Positions 20,191 through 31,960 of a stretch of DNA of 64,000 nucleotides are shown here, in pieces. The translations under genes and the position numbers were made by a program. A model generated the notes under the pieces. The model was given only the letters and a program-made list of their open reading frames with translations. It had not been told where the DNA came from and did no database searches. Source of the DNA: Echiichthys vipera (Eukaryota > Chordata > Actinopteri > Perciformes > Trachinidae); the NCBI GenBank assembly GCA_963691815.1, contig OY829659.1:8404515-8468514 (forward strand), in the 5' to 3' direction. How positions within the stretch are numbered: position 1 is the first letter of the stretch; every line of letters starts with the position of its first letter.

Positions 20191-21090
20191 ACCTATCCTT
20201 ATGTCATATCCATTCGATTCTGGGGTTGCTTCTTGCATTTGGGTCCTCGCTCCGTACTTCACTTGTGACAAGCGGATGCGTTTAAACAAACGTTTCTTTT
20301 TGTCTTTACCTTTCCATTTAGCTTCTGGCTAACTTTTGACATAAATAAAGCTAATATGAGCAGAGATTTATTCAGGCTTGGAAATGTAGCAATATACAGA
20401 CAAAGTAGAGTGCTGAACAATTTCATAATTATCATTCGTCATATTTCAACTACTATTCATATCATCCTATCATATCCACTGTCACCATTATTAATAATCA
20501 TATTTCCATTATTATTATTGCTTTTACTGCTACTGTTCATATAATTCTAGTGTACCTATTGCCATAATTATTGTTCTTCATATTTTTATTATAAGCACTG
20601 CAATTATTTCTATACTATAATTCTAGTATATCCACTGCCATAGCTTTTATTAGTCATATGCCCACTATGATCATAGTTGTTAAGGTAATGCTGTGGATGC
20701 TGTGCATCTCTCTCTCAGACCGAACGAGGCTGCAGACCGAAAGGCAAATTTTGAATATTTTTTGTCAGTACAAAGGTGAGAAGGACAGCTATAGAAGGCG
20801 GGAGGTGGAACCACGGGTGGAGCTCAGTCCCCTACTGATAGCTACCTGCGATGCAGAGGCTTAAACCAGCTGGGGGTATCTCTGGACACATGCAGAGGCA
20901 TGCTTCCCTTCAGGCCCAAGTTGTGTTGCCAAGTCCTGCTGTGCCATGCTGGGTAGGCCAGGGTAGGTGTCTGTGCAGACAGACTTTGTTCACACTGGGA
21001 GACCAGGCACTACTCTGTAGATACATTTAATGGAGTGACACAGCACAGAAAGAGATTCACACCTTTCACAGCCTTTGCCGAATGTTTGTG
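20191..21090. other. Non-coding stretch with AT-rich low-complexity part
   Basis: Around 20430-20660 the sequence is a degenerate mix of ATT/ATC-rich segments in which TATTATTG, TTCATAT and TCCACTGCCAT-like pieces recur, suggesting an old tandem or low-complexity array. No gene recognised. Confidence 0.4.
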
Positions 21091-21314
<224 letters not shown>

Positions 21315-21761
21315 GCCTCTGGCCTCTGGCTCACTCACCACACTTGATCAGCACAACAAGGGCTCTTCTACACAGCAAAACAATCAATGTTAATTTACCT
21401 TTTGAGAGTGTTAAAATCAACAGTGCCATTGTGTATATAATTTCACATCAGTCAGAGCTATTTAAAAGTTTAAAGTAAAAAAAATAAAACTGCCTCATAG
21501 CCATATGAGCTTCATGAGTTACCTAGAAGTGATTTTGACATTAAAATCAACACTTGGAAAATAGTATATTTTCCGGAACCAGTGATGGTGGTCGGGGGCT
21601 TGCAGAGCACACATGACCAAAACCAGACCAGCTATTATCTCCCTCCCCTCCCTCTCTGTATATGCATGGCTGGATTCCAATCGTGGATGAATATGGAGCT
21701 CAGCTAAAGCTGATGGATGCCATTTGTCTTGGCAAGCATTCATACCTGCAACAGTATTTTT

Positions 21762-21763
<2 letters not shown>

Positions 21764-21820
<57 letters not shown>
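21764..21820. repeat. (TC)n microsatellite, about 28 units
   Basis: Pure TC repeat. This is a polypurine-polypyrimidine mirror repeat, a type able to form triplex (H-) DNA. Confidence 0.97.
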
Positions 21821-21821
<1 letters not shown>

Positions 21822-22139
21822 ATTCAGTTAGTGTGATAAGTGATATTTATAGCCATGATGGCAACTGGGGAGAGCATGCTTAGCATAGCAAGGCAGGGAC
21901 ACATCAGAAGAGTGGACGATTCAAAGGCATCTGGGAATTGGTGCTTTGTTTTCATTAATTGCTTTCGTTGTCACTATCTCTCACTCTTTTGGACTCTCAC
22001 TTTCTCTGCCACTGTCTCTCTGGTACAAACTCTCCTTAGTTCTGGCTTGAAGGACAAAATGTGGCTGACTGCTGTTATCACTTTTTTCCTGAAACATCCT
22101 GTCCATAGAAAATACTAGAAGAAATGTGTTTTTACTGCC

Positions 22140-22340
22140 GGCATGGTATCTGCTCTGGGATTTAAGTGGGGTGATCTTTTTAAGGTCAAGGGAGGCAAAA
22201 GCCATCTGGCTGCCTTGATTTCTGAGAGCAACTGATTGGCTTGCTTCACCTCTAATCAGCGGCAAATCATAAGACTTGATTGAAGATGATAAATCACCTG
22301 TGACAATGGTCAAAGCCTGATGGCAGAGGGTCTAATAATG
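22140..22340. promoter_or_regulatory. Candidate conserved non-coding element
   Basis: Non-repetitive island with balanced composition and clustered motifs: AAGGTCAAGG (nuclear-receptor half site) near 22181, TAATCAGCGG near 22253, GATGATAAATCACCTG near 22284, and GACAATGG (Sox-like) near 22302. Frames are interrupted or nondescript. Regulatory role is inferred only from appearance. Confidence 0.3.
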
Positions 22341-22779
22341 ATAATGGCTAGGGTTCCTGTAGTGCTGCACCACTGTTGGCTCACCTTTGATCACCTGAAA
22401 TACCCGATAGTGGAAAACGGTTGTAAATGGTTTCAGTACAGCCAACTGAACTAGAAGCCATAGAGATTGAGGGTTTTTCGACAAAGAACCATATGTTGGA
22501 GCAGCATCGAGTGCTGGGGTCAAAAGGAAAAATAATAGAAATTGAGGTAATGTGTGTGTACTCCCTGTGATTTATTAAGGGTGAAAAATCAACCATTTCA
22601 GAAAACGCCACTATTTGAAACCATGTTTGCTTCTCGCTGACACTTTTAATCTTTTTTGTTTTTGAAAAATACTAATTATTTCCATTAATTCATGTTGACT
22701 TCAGATGATATGAAATATATATGATATCCACAATTTGAACTGCTGCTGTACATTTTAAGTATTATGTAGTACTGTATTG

Positions 22780-23516
22780 CAGTGATTTCCAAAGTATGGG
22801 CTCGGCCGTAAAGGTACTGCAGGTGGGCCAAGAGAGGTCATTTACAATATATAACAGTTTAAATTTGGTTATCTCGTTTGAATTTAACATAAAATATTTA
22901 TGATTAAATAATAACATTTAAAAAAGCGATCAGAACAAATATAACAAAATGTGAAATTTAATTTTGTTATTGAATTATGCGTAATGCTGAAAACCCACCA
23001 AACTCCTTGCAATAATTACCTTTTTTTGCAGCCAAGAGTCGTGTTCATGTGTTTAGAGCTGAAAAAAAAACTTTGTAAATATGTCAGCATGTCACAGTGG
23101 TGACTCCGTTACCGACTGACTGTGTGTATAATCTGGCCACACTTTGCTGCAACAAGTTAAACTATCCCCAACTTTTAGTTTGGCCGCACTTTACCGCAGG
23201 TTTTCAAAGACATTGGCCGCACTTCACTGCTGCTTGGTTTGTTTTCGGCATAATTCTTCAATTATCTAACCTATTTTTGATCCGGGACGTGTATTATCTC
23301 ATCATTAGATGACATTTGTTGCTTTACAAATTGTTACATGTATGTGGATGGATTATTCATTTGCACTGAATATAACAGAAATTTTACTGCAATGTTTTAC
23401 TAAATAAATAGCATATTAGAAAGTTCTTCATCTTAGTCTCGTGTGTTGATCAGAGTTGTGATCAAACGTTTGAGTTGGCCGCAGAAGATTTTCAGATTTC
23501 AAATAGGGAAGCCCTG
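22780..23516. mobile_element. hAT-like non-autonomous DNA transposon, about 737 bp
   Basis: The left end CAGTGATTTCCAAAGTATGG is typical of hAT elements (CAGTGNTTCCCAAA). The right end on the minus strand reads CAGGGCTTCCCTATTTG, a degenerate match. The flanking octamers CTGTATTG (22772-22779) and CTGTATAG (23517-23524) agree at 7 of 8 positions, as expected for a hAT target duplication. The interior repeats the phrase TTGGCCGCACTT or close variants several times. No transposase remains. Confidence 0.6.
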
Positions 23517-23524
23517 CTGTATAG

Positions 23525-24517
23525 TATGCTGATGTTCAAATCTTTGCTGTTAGCCTTCATTAAATCATCATTTTCAATGTATTTTCGTACGTCCTACACT
23601 ACCAAGATTTTTTTCTTACACAGCCACAGTCTCTAACTCTATCAATATTTTAGCTTAATAACGTTGGTAATCTTTGGCTTCACTGGTGCCTGAGAGTGGC
23701 CCGTTTCCCATTTATAATCAATTTCACTGCTGATCCTATTTGTATTTCCAGCTCTTCTCTATCTGCTTACACAGCATTACTTAATGCTGGGTTTCATTAT
23801 CAGGTGTGCAGCTAGCCATGGCACTGAATGAGAAGAGAAGGCTTGGCTAAAAACAAACATTTGAAACACTCATTTTATTTTCAAAGTATGCACAGCCTCA
23901 CTGAGAATTGATTATTTAATGGCATTCCCCATACGCTAGCTGAGACGTGAGCAAATGTGTTAAATTATTTATCTATAAATTTGTTTTAATGTCATGGCAG
24001 ATGAAAGAGAATTTTATGAAGAGTGAGGTACTGTAAAGCTCACTTACACAGCACATAGTATTCATTTCTTCGGCTGCCTGATACTTAATTATGAATTGGA
24101 TGACCTTTCACATTTCACGCAGTTTAGGACCCAAGACACACATATTCAGAGAAATGACTGCAATTGTAGAGCAAGCTCCAATGTAGTATTATATGATCCA
24201 CGGTTAAGAATAATTAGTAAGGTGTGTGAGGGTTAAAGCTGCAGGGTCCAGACAGCCGATACAGCAAACATGTGCTGTGCATTTTAATTGGCTACATCAG
24301 TAGATGTAGAAAGATGTGCTTTTACCCGAGGGGCCCAAACTGGCCTTGGCTTTTAAAGTTAGTGCACAAAAGAAATTACCTCTATTGCCCTCTCTAGCAT
24401 GGCAGCAAATCAAGTTGGAAGCACATCTAAATGTAGTGTGTGTTTTATGTATTAAAATGATGTTCCACGTGAACATATATAAGCATATCATCATATTGAT
24501 ATAAGCATGCAATCAAA
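23525..24517. other. Non-coding stretch between two hAT-like elements
   Basis: Mostly unique-looking sequence. The part at 24030-24200 contains TACTTAATTATGAATTGGAT (homeodomain-type core) and could be a conserved element, but no test is possible here. Confidence 0.35.
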
Positions 24518-24525
24518 CATGTAAG

Positions 24526-25282
24526 CTAAGGTTGTCACAATACCAAAATTGCAGATTTCGATACAATGCTAGAACAAAAACGCCAGTTTTCAATACCTGG
24601 ATTATGTTTATTTTGTCGCTCTGACTAACATATGTTTGAAATTCCAGCTTCTTTCAATAAAAAGAAAGAAATTCCTTGGAATACAGGAATAGTCTAATCT
24701 GTGCAGCCCTGGGTTGACTTTGATACTTTCAAATGGGGAAATTAAAGTATTGATGCTTTTGAAAACTTAATGTAAGCAGTTGTGTAAAAAATACAGCTGG
24801 GATTTAGACACATACATTTTATTACCAATTACTGATCCTGTCTGCCCCTTTTTAGAGTAAAATGGTTCCAAAAAAAATGAAAAAAAAAAAACACAGGATT
24901 GTAGCTTAATACATTAGCATGGACCAGGTCCCTGTTTACACTGTGGACAAACCTGACTAACAATAATTTATTCACCCACTGAATCCAAGGTTTAACCTCC
25001 TTCATGGAATAATTTAATGTCCACAGAAACCCCTGAGCTATACAACAAAATGAAACAATCAAGAACATTTGAAAATATGTATCATACACCCTACAGTTAT
25101 GTGTCTTTTCACTATGTCAGACAACTTTTTAAAAAAAGTGTTGTTGCTGATGTTGTTTGTATTGTTCTCATCTTTATTCTAAAAATTCTGATTCATTGTT
25201 TGTAATTTTCTCCTAATGGTATCGGGTATCAAGTATTTTCCTGGGTATCGACTTTAAAATTCTAGTTTTGTGACAACCCTAG
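24526..25282. mobile_element. hAT-like non-autonomous DNA transposon, about 757 bp
   Basis: The left end is CTAAGGTTGTCACAATACCA and the right end on the minus strand is CTAGGGTTGTCACAAAACTA, giving a 13-base inverted repeat CTARGGTTGTCAC with one difference. The subterminal parts carry GGTATCGGGTATCAAGTA and similar. Flanks CATGTAAG (24518-24525) and CTTGTAAA (25283-25290) match at 6 of 8 positions. A TAGGGTTGTCACGATACC repeat is widespread in fish genomes. No coding frame remains inside. Confidence 0.7.
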
Positions 25283-25290
25283 CTTGTAAA

Positions 25291-28200
25291 TGTATTCTAC
25301 AATGCCTTTGTTGAGGAAAAACACATTGGATTAATATTCGCTGCACCTTCAAAGTTCTTAATGCGCTCCTAAATCTTTCATTATGTGCTTCATGGGGGGA
25401 AAAAGTTAGCATCAAGCCCTGACCTTGGTTTAGTCCGACATGTCAGATGAAAAACATTTTAATAAAGATAAACACAAATTCCCTGTGAGAATGAGCAGGT
25501 GTAAAGAGGAAACAGTGCTAGAAGTTGTAACTGACCTTGATTCTTTTATTACTTATTATGTTAATGTACCCTTCTCAAAGAGGTGGAAATCACAAATGGC
25601 AATTTATGCGCACTAAAGATATTCCTCAGCATCAACTCTATCCTCTACTTTTCCAGTGATTTCATCTGTATTCTGATAAAGTCATCAAATCCTTAGGGGT
25701 TTATCCCGCATACGCCTCCAAAATATGCTTAAACCAGAAAATGTACATATTCAAGAGCATTCCAAATGTCATATGCTGAACTACATCAATTCCAGGAGAC
25801 AAGTCAGGAGGGAATTGGTGCCATGCTGGATAGTTATGGTTTCACAACTACCATTTGGAGTGACCTCAACTGACAGACTGTGGGGCAAGAAAACAAACTA
25901 CTGCTTACAGCATGGCAAATAATGGAGACAAATAAAGACTATCCGTCATATGGATAGCATGGGGGAATCCAGACGGAGAGGGTTTTGTACTTATTTGCTA
26001 ATAATTCAAAATTGTCCAAAGATGGAAGTTAGTTTCCCCTGAGTGATGGTTGCACAGAGCCTAACAGAGTGAATGCCATACACCTCGTGTCACCCCTCTT
26101 GATATGCATGTCATGGACACCTTATTGCAAATATTTCTCAACACAGGGATGTAACCGAAACTTAAACCACACCACCTGCTGTAGTTTGATTATCGGCTGG
26201 TAGGGAATTTGGTTGAATCCAACCATCCCAATTAAAGGGATACTAGGATACGTCTGAGATCTGCCAATATCTCTGATGCTCTATTCCGCGGGGACTTCCT
26301 CCATAGACACGGTGCAAGCACTGTTTGAAATGGGTAAAGCATCTCTTCAATGTGCCTAATGTATATAGGATTCTGAAAGTGACAAACTGCCTACCCTTTG
26401 ACATTTTGCCCATATCATCATCAATCAAGATAAAAAATGAATGGGAAAAGTAGTGGGTTTGTAGGATAGATAAAAAGCAGACTGAGGTGGTCTTGGATGC
26501 GAGAAGAAAAGTCAGTACTGTGAAGCTTCACCCAGGGGAAAAGTCTGCAGGGGGATAACATCAGCTTTTATCACTAGTTGTATGGTTGACTGCATCCTAT
26601 ATTGTTCAGGGACAGTCAGACACATCCATCTCGATTGGATTTCATACAGTAGGCGGCTCTTTGACACAGGAAGAAAGTCCCAGCATGAAATGTCAGGGTG
26701 ATTTGGTTGGCCATTTACCTTTTTGAGAATTGCTGCTGTTATTTTAGTCTCTTTCTTGCCATTCCCCCCTTCTTTCCAATGCAATCGTTGTAATATCACA
26801 TTTGAAGTTTGTTTTTCTTTCTACAGAGAGCAAAGTTGTGTTAGTGAGAAAAAAAGATTGGCAACAAAGAGCTGCGCTGAAAAGGAAAGCTGCAACTTTC
26901 TTTCAGGCAATACTGGGTCATACTGTGGTCATTGTCAAGTGTTTTTTTTTTTTTTTCAAGCGATGTGATGCCTCCATACTTCAGTTTCCTGTTAAGTTTG
27001 AGTTTTTGCCTCTGGCACTGTTATCTTTGCTCAGCAATGTTAGTCATTGCTATCCAATGGTAGCTGACCAGACAGACTGTATATAAAATGGACAACATAT
27101 TCCACTTAATATCCCTGATACAGGTGTCACCTTGTTGTTGGCCTAATTTTGCATGTCACGTCAAGGTTGCAAATTTATCACAGCTGTCAATCTTAGGACG
27201 TTTCACCCAATTTTTATAGCATCAAATAACACATTAAAACCAAACGTTAAGATAGATAGATAGATAGATAAATTAACACATAGACATATCAGCATGACAA
27301 AACCTATCTACATTGAAAGAAACCATCATTGGGAATAAAATACACACACAGTCATCTCCAATAATTGTAAAGCAAACTCAGCCTCACCTTGGGATGTGCA
27401 CACTGGACAAGATGAAAAACTATACTTCCATGGAGGCATACACTGTTTAAATCACATTTTGATAAGTAATTTTCATGGTTAAATTTTGGCAATAAAATGT
27501 AATTTCTAAGAGCACAAAATTCTTTTATACTATTTTCTCTAACTCATTATACACAAGAGTAAATGTAACACTCAAACAGCTGTCCCAAATATGTATCAGC
27601 TGTGTGATGGAAAAAAATCTAATCTCAAATTAGCAACTTGCATCTGTGCACTAGTTTCATTGAAAGCTGAAGCTTTATTATATCAGTTCAGTAGAGGAAA
27701 ACCAAGCCAGCACAAGGATCATGTGTCTGAGACTGAGTGGCCTTAAATGTAGCAATAATAAATAAAGCACATCAATATTAGCACTGTAGATAAATGTCCA
27801 TGCCGTGAGAAGAAATGTTGTTTTCCTTAAAGTGGCTGAAACTCAACCTTGAGGGGCCAATGATGGTGACTAACAATGATATGAAAGCAATTTCATCCGC
27901 GAGCGAGATCCTTGACTGGCTGAAATCACACATGTCACCTGCTAACGGCAAGCCTGTGTGGAAACATGCATGCATGCATGGGTGCACCTTTGCATCAATC
28001 ACGATCCAGCCAGAGTTTTTAATAGGAAACAGAACAGCATGATAAATAACACAAGTCAAGCGTATACTGTTACTAATGATTTTAGATTAGCTATTATGAG
28101 GAGCAAAAGTGCTGAGAGTCAGTTAATTATTCTCTGTGGATGGCGGGGCCATTGTATCACAAAATACAAGTCAGCCAGCAAAAGAAATGATACTTGTTGA

Positions 28201-29352
28201 AGAGGGAGGAGTTTTTTTTATTTTCTTCTTATCTTAAAACACAACATGGGGTATTTGTCTGTGTGAGTATTCTGCATATTGTGTAATTCAACATTACAGT
28301 TATATCTTCCTGTGTTTGTGTGTGGCTTCGAGGTTAATATAAAGCTGCAGAGAAAGATTTATTTGTAATGAGACTTTGTGTGCTCATATGTACACAGAGA
28401 AGCCTTATTGTTGAAGTGAGAAGAGAGTTGTAACTATGCATGTTGAGTGTTTATGAATTTTCAGCAATATTATAAATTAGTTGAAATTATGTACGCTGTA
28501 CTGTATATGTGTGCAGTTTTGCTGAGTAGGCTGAAAGAGTTTCAGAGAAAGTGAGAAGATGCACCATGGATTTACTTGTGGCTCTGTAGATATGTGAAAG
28601 TGTACTTCGCAGGCTCAGATTTGTCTGTCTCCCTCTCTGTGCCCTTTTGATTAATGCGATGGCAGAGTGGCAAAATGCAGAGATCGTTCCATAACTGAAA
28701 GGTTATAGTATTTATACCTGCCATATAGTCAAAAAGCAGCTATGAATAGCCAACGAACCCTATTCACTCACCCATTGTAAGTCACTCTCTATAAGAACAT
28801 CGCCTAATCCCAAATTCCTGTCTTTTTATGTGCCGTTTTGATAAATGTTCCAATAGCCCACCTGTGGGAGTATTCAGGAGTGATTCAGTGTTGTTCTAAG
28901 TGCCATGAACACTAGACCAGTATTATTTCACAGATTGCTCAGGTGGAAATATCTTCAGATTTTAACATTTATATGACTATAACAGCTTCTTCACCACTCA
29001 ACTTTTGGCCCTAATAATTTTTCACCATAGAGATGTTAGTGACACTGGAGCATTATGTCAAACTTTGAATTGCTCTAACTGCTACATTGGTTTTCAAACT
29101 TTTCTGACATACCCTCATTTGAAAGCCAAAAATTGTGGACATTTTCATCCATCTTAATCATGAATATGACCTTCTTGTTACCTGTTTCCTCGTGAATCAA
29201 ACTCAACTTTGAGGCATATCTATTTCCCTTGGTCATGTGCTCCATCCCAACCATGGCCAACTTTTTTAAACAACATTTCATTTGTGTGCATTGGAAGTTA
29301 TTACTTCATTTGTAGTGGCTTTACTATATCTCTTTATTTATGACTATACCTC
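25291..29352. other. Non-coding stretch with a small GATA repeat
   Basis: A (GATA)n of about five units lies at 27251-27270 and GCATGCAT repeats at 27966-27978. The minus-strand open frame at 26512-26799 overlaps a non-repetitive island (26510-26720) that might be conserved, but its translation matches no family I know. No gene recognised. Confidence 0.45.
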
Positions 29353-29690
29353 TCCCTGAAAAGGCTGTTACCCGGGTGGTTGGAATCGGAAATTATTTTC
29401 TTGGCATTATTCAATATCCTTTAGGCAAGGTATGACATCACCTATTGTATGTTCAGCCGAAGGAATTACTCTTTGCAGGGCCTGTTTGGTGCTGTCTCTG
29501 TACAAGGCAGTGATGTTACCCGTTGGGATGCGCTTGATTATGCATCAGTAAAAATTCCTTCAGGTGTCTGTAAAATGTAACAGTCGCTGCCTTGCGCTTT
29601 TCACCACTGAGTCAATATGCAATGTCCATGTCAGGCCCTCTGTGATGTGGAAAACCAAGGTACTTGAAGCTGTCCACCCTCTCCACTAAG
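29353..29690 (-). pseudogene. LINE reverse-transcriptase relic, C-terminal part (CR1/L2-type)
   Basis: Read on the minus strand, pieces in three frames follow in order the end of a CR1/L2-type reverse transcriptase. VERVDSFKYLG is at about 29690-29655, the VERVxSFKxLGV motif before the terminal region. Then come TKQALQRVI near 29490, GDVIPCLKDIE near 29440-29410 and NAKKIISDSNHPGNSLF near 29400-29360. Several frameshifts and stops separate them, so it is a dead fragment. The catalytic YxDD region would lie beyond 29690 and is not found there, nor is a 3' tail. Clade assignment is tentative. Confidence 0.8.
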
Positions 29691-30241
29691 GACTGGCGAC
29701 AGCATGAGAATAGACCCTACAGTACAGGTATATTAAAGTAGATGGGTAGATAGGTGTTTGTGATTTTTATCTTACTGTGCCAGGTTTTTTTTTATCTGGT
29801 AGCATTGCCTGCAAGAGAGTGAATTAAACTCATTATCAATTAGCAGCTATCATTCCTTTACCCCCAGATTCCAATTGAGTATCGTGTCACTTTGATTTCA
29901 TTTAAAGCACTGAGTGATTTCTCACCTCCATTAGCAACCTCACTCTCTTGCCGTTAGTGTTGCCAACTGATAATGAATAGAGAGAAAACAATGTCTTTGT
30001 GCATGCATGGGTACATTCCACTGTATTCCTGTGGCATCAAAAGTGTATTTTTGTGAGGCCAATTAAAAGATTGAAAGTAAATGGGGAAATCGGTGATAGG
30101 CAAAGGGGACATTCAATATGAATTGAGAATGGGAAGGAGGTTGTAGACACTGAGGAGGAGGGAGAGAAAGAGACTTTATTAAAAGTGTCATGTGATCGCG
30201 TTGTTTACTCCTGTAATCCTATTTCTTTCCTCCCACTGCAG

Positions 30242-30294
30242 TCCTCTGGGACCCCTGTCTCTCTCTCTGCCAGGGGCCCAGGGACTCTGCGGGG
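30242..30294 (+). other. Candidate short exon with consensus splice sites (unproven)
   Basis: A 20-base pyrimidine-rich tract ends in CACTGCAG at 30234-30241, and GGGG/GTGAGA follows 53 bases later. The island between is GC-rich relative to its surroundings and open in all three forward frames. One frame (starting with a split codon and ending phase 1) would join the FSTL exon in frame and reads PLGPLSLSLPGAQGLCG, but it has no clear counterpart in FSTL4/5. Chance splice-like sequences are frequent in 50 kb, so this is only a lead. Confidence 0.15.
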
Positions 30295-30473
30295 GTGAGA
30301 AATGAAAATCTTTTTGTGTTTCTTCATTTTCTATATGTTTATGAGCTCCTATGTGTGCATGGCTGTATTTTGTTTTTTTCATGTGTTCTGTAGTCTTAAT
30401 TTGTATCTTTGTTTTTGTTTAAGTCGGCCTTATTATGTTTAAGTATGTATGTTCACATTCTTGAGATACTTCA

Positions 30474-30715
30474 ACCACTGGGTCGCGGGGAGCTGGAGCC
30501 GATCCCAGCTGACATCGGCCGTGAGGCGGGGTACACCCTGGACACCAGTCTATCACAGGGCACATAGAGACGAACAGAGACAGACAACCATTCACACCTA
30601 CGGGCAATTTTAGAGTCATCAATGAATCTAACACGTGCACGTCTTTGGATAATGGGAGGAAACCGGAGAACCCGGAGAAAACCCACACAGAAACCACCGT
30701 GTCACAGTGACTAGA
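30474..30715. repeat. Widespread teleost interspersed repeat (CATGTCTTTGGA / GGAGAAAACCCAC family)
   Basis: Contains, in order, GGGTCGCGGGGAGCTGGAGC, GGCGGGGTACACCCTGGACA, CAGTCTATCACAGGGCACAT, CCATTCACACCTACGGGCAA, and GGAGAACCCGGAGAAAACCC. I recognise this order from a very common fish repeat. It is often found attached to LINE-type elements, but I am not sure of its class. No target duplication was identified. Confidence 0.7.
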
Positions 30716-31689
30716 ATTATGATTCCCTTTCTTTCCTCTCTTTTGTGTTTTTATTTGATTTGCAGAAAAAGTAGAAATTATCATCATCTGGCAGCATTTG
30801 TGGAAATTAAATGATTTTCTAATTTGAAGCCTTCAGACTATACTCTAACTCATTTGCATTGTTTTCCGATATTTCCTTCGAGGACCCTTTTTACCTCCCA
30901 AACAGCTGAAAAAAAACATTGACCTCCTAAAATCACAAGGAATATTAGATGAAAGCACAAACACATTTGAAGCGGATACGTGAATCGACCTGCTGCTGTC
31001 AGTTTTGAAGCATGCCAGCTACAAAGTTGCACAAATGAACCTAAATTGCAGGTACTGGAACAAGTTTGTCAGTGAAACAGAATATGACCAAATGGTGTTG
31101 GTGACTTGAAGCTGCTTCTGAATGACGGAATCATTGTTTATAAATCTCTTTTTAATATTCATGCATATGTGTTTTTGATGAGCACCCAGTTGGCAATAGA
31201 AATAAATTATTTTACACGTGCAAAAGACTTTCACTACATGCAAATTCAGTCTGATCTCTTTTATAATGCAAGATTATATTTATATTTGAGGCTGCTTTGA
31301 GAAAAAATAACAAATAGTGCTTCTCTGTATTCCTAGCAGTTCAGTGTATTATTGTTTTTATTAAGTCAGAAGGAAAAGGACTTAAGTGTGAGGTCTATGC
31401 GTGGTTCCTAAAATAATTCTTTTCATACACTTTTGTATTGGACCATAAATATGACGCTTTTCATGCTGTTAATGCTGCAACATTTGAATAACGTACCATT
31501 TTAGTCAATCAATTGTTTCATTATTCTAACACCCATGACCTTGAGAGGTGACCCCATTGTATCCGTCTTGCACAAACAGTTTTATACTGTACATGAAATT
31601 AGAAATGATTGCATTGTCCTGAAAAAAAAACAACTAAACCTTGTTAGTATAATTGATTGGTTTAATTTGGGTGTTTAAAAAAGGAAGCA

Positions 31690-31960
31690 CTGTGTTCAGC
31701 ATTCCCCCCACACAGGCCCCCACCATTATGTCCATAATTCAATTAAAACCTATCTGGGATAACACAATAAAGCCATTGAGATCATTCCCATTGTGGTCAT
31801 TGTGGCCAATAATTAACATCCCTATCTCCTGCCTCGTCTGTTCAAAGAGAGTTAAGGGCAGAAGAAGGCCATGGGAACTCCATAAAAATGCAAATCTCAG
31901 TCACCTGTTTAATGCAAATCACTGCAGAGGTCAACTTGAATCCAGTTCGATTTAAACTTC
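31690..31960. promoter_or_regulatory. Candidate enhancer-like conserved element with two octamer sites
   Basis: Two perfect octamer (POU-type) motifs ATGCAAAT lie at 31888-31895 and 31912-31919 in the same orientation, with CACCTG (E-box) between them near 31902. Upstream are CCATTGTGGTCATTGTGGCC (Sox-like ATTGTGG twice) and CCAATAATTAACATC. The island is balanced in composition and non-repetitive. The long forward open frame across it (31653-31955) shows no family resemblance. The regulatory reading is inference from motifs. Confidence 0.4.

Noticed and set aside
26512..26799. 95-codon minus-strand frame as a coding exon
   Set aside because: No family match and no convincing splice pair; the underlying sequence could be a conserved island but nothing shows codon constraint.
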